Shown: positions 1-8,897 of the stretch, piece by piece
How positions within the stretch are numbered: position 1 is the stretch's first letter
Layout of the letters: every line of letters begins with the position of its first letter
Made by a program: the position numbers and the translations under genes
Origin: Bdellovibrio sp. KM01
GTDB taxonomy: Bacteria; Bdellovibrionota; Bdellovibrionia; Bdellovibrionales; Bdellovibrionaceae
Length of the DNA stretch: 64,000 nt
Reading direction: 5' to 3'
Assembly (NCBI RefSeq): GCF_013752535.1
Contig: NZ_CP058348.1
Coordinates: forward strand, 1,860,001 to 1,924,000
The notes under the pieces: model-generated
The model's database searches: none
Told to the model about the DNA's origin: nothing
What the model saw: the letters and a program-made list of their open reading frames with translations, nothing else

Positions 1-793
1 AACGTAAGCATTGAATTTTGATTTCAGATGGCTGGCCGCAGTGAGGGCACAAGCCGTATTTTGTCGAAGGTTTCAAATCTTGATCAACAGCCACTCGGTG
101 GTCGAATACGAAACACTCGCCTTCGTATTGATCGTTTGGATACTCATTTAAATAATTTAAAATCCCGCCTTCAAGTTGGAATACGTTGTCGTAACCTTTG
201 TCTTGAAGTTCCAAAATGCCTTTTTCGCAACGGATGCCGCCGGTGCAGAAGATTAACATCTTCTTGTCCTTAGGAATTCCTTGAGCCTCGATGTATTGGG
301 GGAAGTCTGTGAATTTTTCGATATTTGGATTCAAAGCGCCCTTGAAGGTGCCGATTTTGTACTCGTACCAGTTGCGGGTGTCGATCATCACGTAATCAGA
401 TTCTTCCTTCATCACTTTGTTCCATTCAGTCGGAGTCAAATGATGGTTCACGCCTTCTGGCGGTTGCATTTCAGGAATACCTGTCGTCACGATCTCTTCG
501 CGGATTTTAACTTTGAAGCGGCGGAAGGGAGCTTTGTCAGAATAAGAATCTTTATAGAACTGAGTCGGCTTGTGGAAATATTCGCGAACGAACTGCTTCC
601 ATGCTTCAAAAGATTCTGCGGTAACTGCTGACACCGTGGAGTTATAACCTTCAGTTCCTAAAATGATCAGACCTTTCACATTCAGCTCTTCAGCCTTGGT
701 TTCCAGATCTAATTTAACTTGTTCGGGATTTGCGATTTTTTGGAAGCTATAAAAAGTCGTAACATAATGCTTTGGAGCATTTTCGGTCGTCAT
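1..793 (-). CDS. trhO: tRNA uridine(34) hydroxylase TrhO (UPF0176, rhodanese-like), 3' end cut by window
   Basis: Translating the minus strand from the ATG at 793 gives an open frame that runs off the left edge (about 264 residues seen). It begins MTTENAPKHYVTTFYSF, has an N-terminal ferredoxin-like region, and then a rhodanese domain with the active-site loop FCTGGIRCEK and the following LEGGILNYL, both hallmarks of the TrhO/YceA family. The family hydroxylates uridine 34 of tRNA at C5, using prephenate-dependent or oxygen-dependent chemistry. The start has an AAGGTG ribosome site 5-6 bases upstream. The visible end (CPHCGQPS) looks like the start of the Cys-containing tail, so only the C-terminus is missing. 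Plus-strand open frames here are its antisense shadows. Confidence 0.93.
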   Translation of the reverse strand, partial: MTTENAPKHYVTTFYSFQKIANPEQVKLDLETKAEELNVKGLIILGTEGYNSTVSAVTAESFEAWKQFVREYFHKPTQFYKDSYSDKAPFRRFKVKIREEIVTTGIPEMQPPEGVNHHLTPTEWNKVMKEESDYVMIDTRNWYEYKIGTFKGALNPNIEKFTDFPQYIEAQGIPKDKKMLIFCTGGIRCEKGILELQDKGYDNVFQLEGGILNYLNEYPNDQYEGECFVFDHRVAVDQDLKPSTKYGLCPHCGQPSEIKIQCLR

Positions 794-916
794 ATTATCA
801 CCTTCAGTTGTCCCTATCCGGTTCCAAACCAGGGGGAGTTGTTAGTTCGAAGAGAGTTATAATGCCCCGGTGGTCCCTCGCGCAAGAGGTAAAAAGACAG
901 CGGGCGTTAATTCCAT

Positions 917-946
917 CCCGGGAGGGGATTCCCTTGCCCCTCTGGG
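917..946. repeat. imperfect GC-rich inverted repeat between trhO and prfC
   Basis: CCCGGGAGGGG and CCCCTCTGGG can pair around a 9-base loop, with one wobble and one bulge. It lies between the divergent trhO and prfC genes and has no T-run, so it is more likely a 5' leader hairpin or a protein site than a terminator. Confidence 0.4.
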
Positions 947-993
947 TGTGATCGAATAAAACGGATTTTTACAGTCAATTTAAAGGTTTAAGT

Positions 994-2601
994 ATGTTAG
1001 CGACACCTCAGATTCAAAAAGAAATTCAAAGACGCCGTACCTTTGCGATCATCTCGCATCCCGATGCTGGTAAAACCACGCTGACGGAAAAACTACTTTA
1101 TCACGGGGGCGTGATCCACGAAACCGGCGAGGTTAAAGGTAAATCAGGTTCTAAAGCTGTGACATCTGACTGGATGGAGCTGGAAAGACAAAAGGGTATC
1201 TCGATCACGTCATCTGTAATGACGTTTGATTATAATGATCTGCGTGTGAATCTGCTGGATACTCCGGGACATAAAGATTTCTCTGAGGATACTTACCGCG
1301 TATTGATGGCTGTGGATTCTGCGGCGATGTTGATCGACGTTGCCAAGGGTGTGGAAGAACGTACAAAGAAGCTTTACGAAGTTTGTCGTTTACGCAAAAT
1401 TCCTATTTTCACATTCGTAAATAAGCTCGACCGTGAAGGTAAAGATCCTCTGACATTGATTGACGAAGTTGAAAAAACTTTGAACATGCAATGTTATCCG
1501 GTGACTTGGCCTTTGGGTATTGGTCAGCGCTTCCGTGGTATTTACAATCGTCTGACTCAAGAAATCTGGATTTACGATCAACGCCGTGAGGAAGTGGAAG
1601 ATTATCAAAAAATTCCATTCGTAAAAGGCAAAGACGACCAAATTCTTTATAACTATCTGGATAAGGAATCCGCAGACCAAGTTTTGGAAGAGCTGGATTT
1701 GATCGAGAGTGCGCTCCCACCATTTGATGTAAACGAATTCCTGACAGGCCAAATTTCACCAGTGACATTCGGTTCTGCGAAACAAAATTTCGGGGTGGAT
1801 ACATTCCTTCAGTTCTTTACCAAGTACGCTCCGGGACCTCAGGCACGCGTAACTAAAGACGATCAAAAGATGGATCCTTTGGATGCAAAATTCACAGGGT
1901 TCGTATTTAAGATTCAAGCCAATATGGATCGTCGTCACCGTGACCGTATTGCCTTTATTCGTATTTGCTCCGGTAAGTTCGAACGTGGCATGAAAGTGCA
2001 ACACAATCGTTTGGAGCGTGAGCTTCGTCTTTCATACTCGTCGCAATTCGTTGCGGCCGACAAAGAAACTGTTGATGAAGCGTACGCTGGTGACATCGTT
2101 GGGGTCGGCGATACAGGAAACTTTGCGATCGGGGATTGCGTTTCTTCCTCTGGAAAAGTGCAATTTGAAGACATTCCGAAATTTGCACCCGAGTTGTTTG
2201 GTCGTTTGTCTGTTCGCGATGCTTTGAAACGTCAAAAACTTCAAGAAGCCTTGAAGCACTTGTCCGAAGAAGGTGCGATCCAACTCTTCATCGAACCCCA
2301 CATTGGTCCACAAGACCCGATCATCGGGGCGGTCGGTGAACTTCAATTCGAAGTTCTTATGCACAGGCTTCAAGATGAGTACAACTTGGAAGTGAAACTG
2401 AATCGTCTGCCATACAGCGTGTGCCGTTGGCCGCGGACTGCAGATGGCAAAGCGGTTACTCATCTTAAAGGTGGCGCGAATATGGCGGAAGACCTTATCG
2501 GTAATCCGGTGGTGTTGGTGAATCAAGAGTGGGATTTGAACTGGCTGAAACGTGAAAATCCAGATGTGGAATTCCAAACAAGTATTTCGAGAGCTCGTTA
2601 A
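994..2601 (+). CDS. prfC: peptide chain release factor 3 (RF3)
   Basis: This is a 535-residue translational GTPase, full length for RF3. The P-loop SHPDAGKTT lies at residues 21-29, the switch I region contains ERQKGISITSS, and DTPGHKDFSED (G3) and NKLD (G4) follow. The C-terminal part carries the EF-G-like domain II and the RF3 domain (GAVGELQFEVL). RF3 is a cytoplasmic GTPase that removes RF1/RF2 from the ribosome after peptide release. Start: ATG with AAAGG eight bases upstream. Its stop codon shares a base with the start of the next gene (TAATG), which suggests coupling to the ABC exporter genes. Confidence 0.97.
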   Translation: MLATPQIQKEIQRRRTFAIISHPDAGKTTLTEKLLYHGGVIHETGEVKGKSGSKAVTSDWMELERQKGISITSSVMTFDYNDLRVNLLDTPGHKDFSEDTYRVLMAVDSAAMLIDVAKGVEERTKKLYEVCRLRKIPIFTFVNKLDREGKDPLTLIDEVEKTLNMQCYPVTWPLGIGQRFRGIYNRLTQEIWIYDQRREEVEDYQKIPFVKGKDDQILYNYLDKESADQVLEELDLIESALPPFDVNEFLTGQISPVTFGSAKQNFGVDTFLQFFTKYAPGPQARVTKDDQKMDPLDAKFTGFVFKIQANMDRRHRDRIAFIRICSGKFERGMKVQHNRLERELRLSYSSQFVAADKETVDEAYAGDIVGVGDTGNFAIGDCVSSSGKVQFEDIPKFAPELFGRLSVRDALKRQKLQEALKHLSEEGAIQLFIEPHIGPQDPIIGAVGELQFEVLMHRLQDEYNLEVKLNRLPYSVCRWPRTADGKAVTHLKGGANMAEDLIGNPVVLVNQEWDLNWLKRENPDVEFQTSISRAR

Positions 2602-3491
2602 TGTTGCCTTTAAAAATTGATAATCTGAAAAAGAAATATCCAGGCGGCCAAGAGGCCGTCAAGGGTGTGAGTTTCGATGTAAAACCAGGGGAGATCTTTG
2701 GTCTTCTGGGGCCGAATGGAGCTGGTAAAACCACAATCATCTCGACAATCACAACTCTGGAAGAACCTTCAAGTGGTGTGGTTGAAGTGTTTGGTCAAAA
2801 CGTGGTGGCAAGCCCGCGTTTTACGAAACAACAATTGGGTGTCGTACATCAGGAAGTCATTACTTCAGGATTTTTCAGCGTTGATGAAATTTTGAATTTT
2901 CAGTCGGGCTATTACGGAATTCGTAATAACAAAGACCGTATTGATTTTCTGTTACATAAGCTTTCCCTTTATGAACATCGCCACAAGAAAGTTAAACAGC
3001 TCTCCGGTGGTATGAAACGTCGTCTGATGATCGCTAAAGCCCTGGTGCACACACCTCGCTTGCTTTTGCTGGATGAGCCGACGGCGGGTGTGGATATTGG
3101 TTTGCGTGAAACCTTGTGGCAGTTCGTACAAGAGCTCCGCAAAGAGGGCATGTCGATTCTTTTAACGACCCATTATCTGGAAGAGGCCGAACAACTTTGT
3201 GATCGTATCGGTATCATCAATCTAGGGCATCTGGAAGCCTTGGGTGAAACCAAGGAGCTGGTTCGTAAATACACACAAAAGAAAATTCGTTTAACTTTGT
3301 CCGAATCTTTTGCATTCGATACTCAGTATCTGTTCTTCCAGGAGGGCCTGGAGTTCATGTTCATGGTGCCGCCTGGAAAATTAATGGGTGAGTTCCTAAG
3401 CGAAATCAAAGTGCCCGTAAATATAATCAAAGACGTGAAAATCGAAGAAGGTAATTTGGAAGAAGCCTTTATGAAGGTGGTGAGCAAATGA
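2601..3491 (+). CDS. ABC transporter ATP-binding protein (ABC-2 type, DrrA/CcmA-like)
   Basis: This is a 296-residue ABC ATPase. Walker A GPNGAGKTT is at residues 37-45, signature LSGGMKR at 134-140, Walker B LLLLDEP near 154-160, and the switch histidine is in LLTTHYLEE. The layout is that of the DrrA/NatA group, which pairs with a separate ABC-2 permease, and that permease is the next gene, overlapping by four bases (ATGA). The start overlaps the prfC stop. The substrate cannot be read from sequence; drugs, lipids or polysaccharide are all possible for this group. Confidence 0.93.
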   Translation: MLPLKIDNLKKKYPGGQEAVKGVSFDVKPGEIFGLLGPNGAGKTTIISTITTLEEPSSGVVEVFGQNVVASPRFTKQQLGVVHQEVITSGFFSVDEILNFQSGYYGIRNNKDRIDFLLHKLSLYEHRHKKVKQLSGGMKRRLMIAKALVHTPRLLLLDEPTAGVDIGLRETLWQFVQELRKEGMSILLTTHYLEEAEQLCDRIGIINLGHLEALGETKELVRKYTQKKIRLTLSESFAFDTQYLFFQEGLEFMFMVPPGKLMGEFLSEIKVPVNIIKDVKIEEGNLEEAFMKVVSK

Positions 3492-4264
3492 TGATTCCAT
3501 TTATCGCTCTTTTTCGCCGTGAAATTGCGCGCTTTTTAAAAGTGATTGTGCAAACGATCGTCACACCTTTTGTTTCATCATTCCTGTATTTGCTTATTTT
3601 CGGGGTGTCGTTGGGTGCCACGATGCCGACTCATCAAGGTGTAAAGTATCTTTCATTCTTGATCCCTGGTTTGATGATGATGGGCTTGATGAATAATGCT
3701 TTCCAGAATTCGTCTTCTTCGATTGTTTCGTCGAAGTTTTCAGGCGACCTGGAAGATCTGCGCGTGGCTCCGATCAGTAATCAGGAAATTATCTGGGCCA
3801 TGAGTCTTGCAGCCTTAGTTCGCGGCTTTATCGTGGCGCTGATTACTTATATCGTAGGCTCCGTTTTCTGTTGGTATCAGCAGGGCGAGATTCTAACGAT
3901 TGCTCATCCGCTGTATGCGATTTTCTTCGTTATTGTTGCGGGATTGATTTTCGCTCTGTTGGGAATTTCCGTCGCATTCTGGGCGACAACGTTTGATCAG
4001 CTTTCAGCATTTTCGGCATTCATTTTGTTACCTCTGACATATTTAGGGGGGGTGTTCTTGTCTATCGATCACTTGCATCCATTCTGGCAGATGCTTTCAA
4101 AAATGAACCCGTTGCTTTATTTGATCAATGGTCTTCGTTACGGCGTGATTGGAGTCAGTGACGTGGGGATGGAAGTCGCAGTGCCGGTTTCGGTTCTGGG
4201 ATTTATTGTGTTCTATGGCCTGGCAAATTTTAGCCTCAAACGCGGGTCATTCCAGCGTTGGTAG
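3488..4264 (+). CDS. ABC-2 type transporter permease
   Basis: This 258-residue polytopic membrane protein shows about six hydrophobic segments. The first is IVQTIVTPFVSSFLYLLIFG, and the late conserved region around FILLPLTYLGGVFLSIDHL and NPLLYLINGLRYG is typical of ABC2_membrane permeases such as DrrB/NodJ. It forms the transmembrane half of the exporter with the ATPase encoded just upstream. The start overlaps the ATPase stop (ATGA). No substrate is inferred. An inverted repeat lies just downstream, before ffh. Confidence 0.92.
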   Translation: MMIPFIALFRREIARFLKVIVQTIVTPFVSSFLYLLIFGVSLGATMPTHQGVKYLSFLIPGLMMMGLMNNAFQNSSSSIVSSKFSGDLEDLRVAPISNQEIIWAMSLAALVRGFIVALITYIVGSVFCWYQQGEILTIAHPLYAIFFVIVAGLIFALLGISVAFWATTFDQLSAFSAFILLPLTYLGGVFLSIDHLHPFWQMLSKMNPLLYLINGLRYGVIGVSDVGMEVAVPVSVLGFIVFYGLANFSLKRGSFQRW

Positions 4265-4281
4265 CGTGATTTCGACAAGTT

Positions 4282-4321
4282 GACGCTGATTGTAAAACTG
4301 AGTTCTTTGTGAATCAGCGTC
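4282..4321. repeat. perfect 10-bp inverted repeat upstream of ffh
   Basis: GACGCTGATT (4282-4291) and AATCAGCGTC (4312-4321) are exact reverse complements around a 20-base loop. The element sits between the ABC permease stop and the ffh start. It lacks a T-run, so it is either a weak terminator or processing hairpin, or a leader element of ffh. Confidence 0.55.
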
Positions 4322-4358
4322 TCTTGGGTTAATTAATTCGATCATTCGGAGAAATACG

Positions 4359-5690
4359 ATGTTTGAAAACTTATCTGATAAAATTATGGCGTCCCTTAAA
4401 AAGGTTCGTGGTCAAAACAAGATCACGGAAGCCAACATCGAAGATGTTATCAAAGAGATCCGTTTAAGCTTCCTGGAAGCTGACGTGAATTTTAAAGTCG
4501 TAAAAAACTTTGTTGATCGCGTAAAAACCAAAGCACTGGGTGCGGATGTTCTTCAGAACGTAAACCCAGGTCAGCAATTCGTAAAAATCGTGCATGATGA
4601 ATTGGTGCAAACCTTGGGTGGCGGCGCCGTTGATATCAATGTGCGTGAAAACCCAAGTGTTATTTTCATGGTGGGTTTGCAAGGTGCGGGTAAAACCACA
4701 TCCTCTGCGAAATTGGCTCTTTATATCCGTCAGAAATTAGGCAAAAAGCCAGGTTTGATTCCAGCGGATATCTATCGTCCTGCGGCGATCGATCAGCTTC
4801 AAACATTGGGTAAACAAAACAACATCCCAACATTTCCAACTCCCATTGGAATGAAACCAGAAGAGATTCTGGAAAAATCCAAACAATGGGCAAAAGACAA
4901 TATGATCGACGTAGTTATCGTCGATACTGCCGGTCGTTTGCAGGTTGATGATGAATTAATGGGTGAGCTAGGTCGCCTGAAAGACATCTGGGCTCCACAA
5001 GAAATCTTGTTGGTTGCGGATGCCATGCTGGGGCAGCAGTCCGTGAACGTCGCAGAGGGCTTCCACAAGCGTTTAAATCTGACCGGTCTTGTTCTTACTA
5101 AAGTAGACGGTGACGCCCGTGGTGGTGCTGCCTTGTCAATTCGTGAGGTTACTGGCATCCCTATTAAATTCCTGGGGGTGGGCGAGAAGGTGAATGCTCT
5201 TGAAGTGTTTCATCCGGATCGTCTGGCAGGTCGTATTCTGGATATGGGTGACGTTCTTTCTTTGGTGGAAAAAGCCGCTGAGGTGATGGACGAAAAGGCG
5301 GCTCGCGAGTCTGCTAAGAAGATGATGAAGAATGAATTTACCCTGGATGACTTCCTGGGGCAGATTCAGCAGCTTAAAAAGATGGGTGGCTTTGAGACTA
5401 TCTTGAAATTTTTACCGGGCATGGGTGAGATTTCAAAACAGCTTAAAAATATGACCCCTCCGGATAATGAGATTAAAAAAATTGAGGCGATCATTCGTTC
5501 GATGACGATCCAAGAACGTAATAACCATAAGATTCTTAACGCTTCGCGCCGTACGCGTATTGCTAACGGTTCGGGGACTCAGGTTTCTGACGTAAACAAG
5601 CTGATTAAGCAGTTTGAGGACGCTAAGAAGATGATGAGCGGGATGATGAAAATGGGCATGGGTCGTGGTGGGATGAAGTTCCCATTTTAA
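4359..5690 (+). CDS. ffh: signal recognition particle GTPase Ffh (SRP54)
   Basis: This is a 443-residue SRP GTPase. The N domain is followed by the G domain: GLQGAGKTT at about 106-114, DTAGRL, the TKVDGDARGG box, then GVGEKVNALEVFHPDR. The C-terminal M domain is methionine-rich (KKMMKNEF, FLPGMGE, and a tail of repeated Met with MMKMGMGRGG). Ffh with 4.5S RNA delivers inner-membrane proteins to FtsY. Start: ATG after CGGAGAAATACG. It heads the conserved ffh-rpsP-rimM-trmD-rplS order. Confidence 0.97.
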   Translation: MFENLSDKIMASLKKVRGQNKITEANIEDVIKEIRLSFLEADVNFKVVKNFVDRVKTKALGADVLQNVNPGQQFVKIVHDELVQTLGGGAVDINVRENPSVIFMVGLQGAGKTTSSAKLALYIRQKLGKKPGLIPADIYRPAAIDQLQTLGKQNNIPTFPTPIGMKPEEILEKSKQWAKDNMIDVVIVDTAGRLQVDDELMGELGRLKDIWAPQEILLVADAMLGQQSVNVAEGFHKRLNLTGLVLTKVDGDARGGAALSIREVTGIPIKFLGVGEKVNALEVFHPDRLAGRILDMGDVLSLVEKAAEVMDEKAARESAKKMMKNEFTLDDFLGQIQQLKKMGGFETILKFLPGMGEISKQLKNMTPPDNEIKKIEAIIRSMTIQERNNHKILNASRRTRIANGSGTQVSDVNKLIKQFEDAKKMMSGMMKMGMGRGGMKFPF

Positions 5691-5693
5691 GGC

Positions 5694-5722
5694 TTGATAT
5701 TTTATTTTAAACACAGTACACA
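5694..5722 (+). promoter_or_regulatory. possible promoter ahead of rpsP
   Basis: TTGATA at 5694-5699 and TACACA at 5717-5722 are separated by 17 bases. The -35 is good and the -10 is poor (it matches TATAAT at T1, A2 and A4 only). The operon may simply continue from ffh. Confidence 0.2.
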
Positions 5723-5758
5723 CTTGAGCTTACTGTTTTGAACAAGAGGTTTAGAAAA

Positions 5759-6007
5759 ATGGCAGTTGTAATTCGTTTGGCTCGTATGGGCGCTAAGCAT
5801 GATCCTAAATACCGCATCACTGTTGCGGATTCTCGTCGCTATGTTACTGGTAAATTCCTTGAGATCCTTGGTGTTTACAATCCAACTCCACGCGGTAACG
5901 ACAAAAAAGTCGATCTAGATCTAGCAAAAGTAGATGCTTGGATCAAAAAAGGTGCACAACCTACTGACCGTGTGAAACACGTTATTAAGTTGGCCCAAGG
6001 TAAATAA
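5759..6007 (+). CDS. rpsP: 30S ribosomal protein S16
   Basis: The protein starts MAVVIRLARMGAKHDPKYRI, the classical S16 N-terminus, and is 82 residues, the normal length. It binds 16S rRNA in the small-subunit body. The ATG at 5759 is preferred over the in-frame TTG at 5738 because AAGAGG (5744-5749) lies nine bases upstream and the family begins here. It follows ffh and precedes khpA/rimM/trmD/rplS. Confidence 0.97.
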   Translation: MAVVIRLARMGAKHDPKYRITVADSRRYVTGKFLEILGVYNPTPRGNDKKVDLDLAKVDAWIKKGAQPTDRVKHVIKLAQGK

Positions 6008-6016
6008 ATAGTTGGC

Positions 6017-6050
6017 ATCTGAGTGATATGCGATAAAATATCACTTAGAT
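6017..6050 (+). repeat. 13-bp hairpin between rpsP and khpA
   Basis: ATCTGAGTGATAT (6017-6029) pairs with ATATCACTTAGAT (6038-6050), with a single G-U wobble and the eight-base loop GCGATAAA. There is no T-run. In the transcript this should be a very stable A/U-rich stem. Its place between rpsP and khpA suggests mRNA processing or 3' end protection of the rpsP message. Confidence 0.6.
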
Positions 6051-6069
6051 AACTGCTGTTGGGGGTAAT

Positions 6070-6309
6070 ATGGATAGCTTGAAAGACCTCGTTGAATTCA
6101 TGGCGAAGTCCCTTGTTGATAAGCCTGAGAATGTTGAAGTGGATGAAATTCCAGGTCAGCAAACGACTCTACTTGCTCTTAAAGTAGATAAAGAAGATCT
6201 TGGTAAGGTTATCGGTAAACAAGGTAAAACTGCAGCTGCGATGAGAACAATCATCCGCGCGGCAGGTACTAAACTGAATAAACGCTATCACTTGGATATC
6301 GTTGAATAG
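6070..6309 (+). CDS. khpA: KH-domain RNA-binding protein KhpA
   Basis: This 79-residue protein consists of one KH domain. The nucleic-acid-binding loop is VIGKQGKTAAAMRTI, with the GxxG element GKQG. Proteins of this size between rpsP and rimM are the KhpA/YlqC family, which bind RNA, often as a heterodimer with KhpB; no khpB is in this window. Start: ATG 6070 after a G-rich ribosome site (GGGGGT). Strong hairpins lie on both sides of the gene. Confidence 0.94.
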   Translation: MDSLKDLVEFMAKSLVDKPENVEVDEIPGQQTTLLALKVDKEDLGKVIGKQGKTAAAMRTIIRAAGTKLNKRYHLDIVE

Positions 6310-6342
6310 TATTCAGACATATTAAATTTTAGATTCTTAGGG

Positions 6343-6367
6343 AAGGGGTTGTGTTACACAACCCCTT
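6343..6367 (+). repeat. perfect 11-bp hairpin between khpA and rimM (terminator-like)
   Basis: AAGGGGTTGTG (6343-6353) and CACAACCCCTT (6357-6367) pair perfectly around the loop TTA. An interrupted T-rich stretch (TCTGTTTC) follows. It may act as a partial terminator or processing site that sets rimM-trmD expression below rpsP-khpA. Confidence 0.6.
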
Positions 6368-6386
6368 TCTGTTTCTTGAGGTACTT

Positions 6387-6899
6387 ATGAAATTGGTTGG
6401 AAAAGTCAGAGAAGCCCATGGTTTGAAGGGTGATCTTTATGTTCTTATTTTCTCAGGCGAGATCGCTTGGGCAAAACGTATGAAGAAATTCGTTCTTCAA
6501 GGTAAAGATGGTTCTACAAACGAATACACTGTTGAGCGCACCAAACCGTTCAAAAAAGGTTTGATCGTGAAAGCCGCTGAGATCGCAGATCGCACGGCCG
6601 CTGAAGGTGTTGAGCACATGGAATTCTTGATCGAAGAAGACCTGATGGTTTCTAAACCTGGCGAGACTATCTATCTTGCTGAAATCAAAAATTTCAAATT
6701 GAAAGACACTGAACAAAATATTCTGGGCGAGATCGTGGATTTTTCCAGCAATGGTGTTCAAGATCTTTTGGTCGTGGAAGCGAACGGCAAAAAAGTTGAA
6801 GTTCCTTTCGTTGATGCCTTCATCAAAAAAATCGATTTCAAACACCAAGCTGTGGTGATGGACCTACCAGAAGGCTTGTTCGACCTAGAGAACGCGTAA
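6387..6899 (+). CDS. rimM: ribosome maturation factor RimM
   Basis: This is a 170-residue protein. The N-terminal RimM barrel starts MKLVGKVREAHGLKGDL (the GxhGxxG pattern of the family) and a C-terminal PRC-barrel runs through VPFVDAFIKKIDF. RimM helps assemble the 30S head by binding S19. I chose ATG 6387 rather than the GTG at 6351, because the family N-terminus begins here and TGAGG (6377-6381) is well spaced. The stop directly abuts the trmD start. Confidence 0.95.
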   Translation: MKLVGKVREAHGLKGDLYVLIFSGEIAWAKRMKKFVLQGKDGSTNEYTVERTKPFKKGLIVKAAEIADRTAAEGVEHMEFLIEEDLMVSKPGETIYLAEIKNFKLKDTEQNILGEIVDFSSNGVQDLLVVEANGKKVEVPFVDAFIKKIDFKHQAVVMDLPEGLFDLENA

Positions 6900-7736
6900 A
6901 TGCTCAAAGTCGATGTGATCACTCTTTTCCCAGAGATGATTGAGAACGCCGTATCTTACGGCGTTCTGGGGCAGGCTCTAAAGAGTGATCGACTGGCCGT
7001 TGCAACTCACTCACCTCGTGAGTTCGCGGCAGATCGCCACAAAACTGTGGATGATCGTCCCTTCGGTGGTGGCGACGGCATGATCATGCTGGCAGAGACA
7101 TTGGAAAAAACTATTCAAAAAGTGAAACATAAAAATTCAAAGGTGATCTATATGTCTCCGCAAGGAGAAGTGCTCACTGATGAAAAGGCCCGTGTACTGG
7201 CCAAAGAAGAACATCTGGTTCTGATCTGTGGTCGATACGGCGGGATCGATCAACGCATTATAAACTCTTACGTCGATGAAGAGATCTCCATTGGGGATTA
7301 CGTCTTGTCAGGCGGGGAGCTGGGCGCATTGGTCGTGGTGGATGCGTTATCGCGCTTTATTCCCGGAGTTCTGGGGCATAATGAAAGCTCTGATAAAGAT
7401 AGCTTCTCCGAGGGTTCTGGGGGGCTGCTGGAACATCCAAACTTTACTCGCCCGCGTGAATTTCTAGGTATGGCGGTTCCGGAAGTTTTATTGGGTGGGA
7501 ATCACAAATTGATCGGGGAGTGGAAGGACAAAGTTTCGGCTTTGGTCACTTTAGTTAAGCGGCCCGATTTATTTCAAGCGTACCTGGAAAAAGAGAACGA
7601 GCAGTATCGCTTGCTTAAGAAAAAGAAAAAAGAAGCTCCGCTAAAAGAGCTTAAAAAATTTTGGATGAATTTGTCTGAGCAGGAGCGCCAGTCTTTGGGG
7701 CTTGCTGCACTCAGTGAGGAAGACTTCAATGGCTGA
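6900..7736 (+). CDS. trmD: tRNA (guanine-N1-)-methyltransferase TrmD
   Basis: TrmD makes m1G37 in tRNAs that read CNN/GGN-type codons, preventing +1 frameshifts. The 278-residue product has the family N-terminus ([23 protein letters not shown]), the trefoil-knot SAM pocket ([27 protein letters not shown]) and the HPNFTRP segment. It is slightly longer than E. coli TrmD, with a lysine-rich stretch [10 protein letters not shown] near the end. It abuts rimM and overlaps the next gene by eight bases. Confidence 0.97.
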   Translation: MLKVDVITLFPEMIENAVSYGVLGQALKSDRLAVATHSPREFAADRHKTVDDRPFGGGDGMIMLAETLEKTIQKVKHKNSKVIYMSPQGEVLTDEKARVLAKEEHLVLICGRYGGIDQRIINSYVDEEISIGDYVLSGGELGALVVVDALSRFIPGVLGHNESSDKDSFSEGSGGLLEHPNFTRPREFLGMAVPEVLLGGNHKLIGEWKDKVSALVTLVKRPDLFQAYLEKENEQYRLLKKKKKEAPLKELKKFWMNLSEQERQSLGLAALSEEDFNG

Positions 7737-8310
7737 AAACTCTGTCTATGTTCCACGTCTGGCAATCGGCCTGGTTCATTACCCGGTTCGCGACCGTCAG
7801 AACAAAACGGTCGCGACTAACATCACGAATTTCGATATTCATGACATTGCGAGAGCGGCTCAAACTTTCGGAGTGGAAAAATATTACATTATCCATCCGA
7901 TGCAAGAGCAGCTAATGTTCGTAGACCGCGTTCTGGATCACTGGAGAACGGGGCAAGGTTCCAAGTTCAACCCGATGAGAAAAACGGCGCTAGGGACGGT
8001 TAAAGCGATTGAGAGCGTTGAAAAGGCTCTGGAAGACTGGAATACACCTGAGACCCTACTTATTTCGACTTCAGCTCGAGATGAGGGCTTGAAAAAATAC
8101 TCGTTTAGCGAGCTGCGTCACGAAATGCACGTAGAAAAAAAGCCCGTATTCATGTTATTTGGTACTGGCAACGGCATGACTACAGAGCTTCTAAGATCCT
8201 GCTCCGGCGTTTTAGAAAGCATCCGAGGGGCTCCGCCCCAGGACTACCGCCATCTCTCTGTGAGATCGGCAGTAAGTATCTGTCTTGACCGCGTAATGGG
8301 TCCATGGTAG
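7729..8310 (+). CDS. SPOUT-type RNA methyltransferase (TrmD-neighbour family, PF09936-like)
   Basis: The 193-residue protein begins [20 protein letters not shown]. It has the features of the SAM-dependent RNA methyltransferase family found beside trmD in Thermotogae, Aquificae and delta-proteobacteria-like groups: [20 protein letters not shown], then [19 protein letters not shown], and the final [12 protein letters not shown], a SPOUT knot signature. The methylated RNA is not known to me. ATG 7729 overlaps the trmD stop by eight bases, implying translational coupling. Assignment rests on recognised motifs and gene order. Confidence 0.85.
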   Translation: MAENSVYVPRLAIGLVHYPVRDRQNKTVATNITNFDIHDIARAAQTFGVEKYYIIHPMQEQLMFVDRVLDHWRTGQGSKFNPMRKTALGTVKAIESVEKALEDWNTPETLLISTSARDEGLKKYSFSELRHEMHVEKKPVFMLFGTGNGMTTELLRSCSGVLESIRGAPPQDYRHLSVRSAVSICLDRVMGPW

Positions 8311-8358
8311 ACCCTTGTTTTACTTTTTGAAAATCTGATTGGCATAAGGGACTAAGCA

Positions 8359-8793
8359 ATGGCTAAAGCTGCAAAAAAGACTGTTAAAACTAAGACTGTA
8401 AAAGCTAAATCTGATGTTAAAGAAACGAACCTAGTTCGTCGCGTAAGCATCAAGGCTGCTAACAAAAGCATCCAAGCTTTCGATTCTGGAGACACTGTTA
8501 ACGTATACGTAAAAGTAAAAGAAGGCGAAAAAGAACGCGTTCAGCTTTACAAAGGTATCGTAACTAAAATCCAAGGTGCGGGCGCTGCGAAATCTTTCAC
8601 AGTTCGTAAAATCTCTGCAGGTGTTGGCGTTGAAAGAACTTTCCCGTTCAACTCTCCAGCTTTGGATAAAGTTGAATTGGTTAACGTAGGTAAAGTACGT
8701 CGTTCTAAACTTTACTTCCTTCGCAAACTTTCTGGTAAAGCTGCGAAAATTGAATCTGAATTGGTAACTCAATCTGCAACTGCAGCTGAGTAG
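8359..8793 (+). CDS. rplS: 50S ribosomal protein L19 with lysine-rich N-terminal tail
   Basis: The core ([69 protein letters not shown]) is L19, a large-subunit protein at the 30S-50S interface. At 144 residues it is about 25-30 longer than most L19 proteins. The extra length includes a basic N-terminal tail ([17 protein letters not shown]). It is the last gene of the ffh-rplS run and is followed by terminators. Confidence 0.96.
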   Translation: MAKAAKKTVKTKTVKAKSDVKETNLVRRVSIKAANKSIQAFDSGDTVNVYVKVKEGEKERVQLYKGIVTKIQGAGAAKSFTVRKISAGVGVERTFPFNSPALDKVELVNVGKVRRSKLYFLRKLSGKAAKIESELVTQSATAAE

Positions 8794-8830
8794 TTCTGAT
8801 TTAAATTTCTATAAATGAAATTTCAAAAAA

Positions 8831-8857
8831 CCTGATTCTAACGAGTCAGGTTTTTTT
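8831..8857 (+). terminator. rho-independent terminator after rplS
   Basis: CCTGATTC TAAC GAGTCAGG forms an 8-bp stem with one G-U pair, followed by seven T. It closes the rpsP-rplS operon. Confidence 0.88.
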
Positions 8858-8897
8858 GTTTCAGGCTCCTGCCTTCAACCCCTTGGGGGCTGGCGCG

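Noticed and set aside
28-631. Two plus-strand open frames of 81 and 116 codons
   Set aside because: They are antisense to trhO, which has clear motifs on the minus strand and is open to the window edge.
2032-2577. Minus-strand 181-codon frame
   Set aside because: Antisense to prfC, with no recognisable product and no ribosome site.
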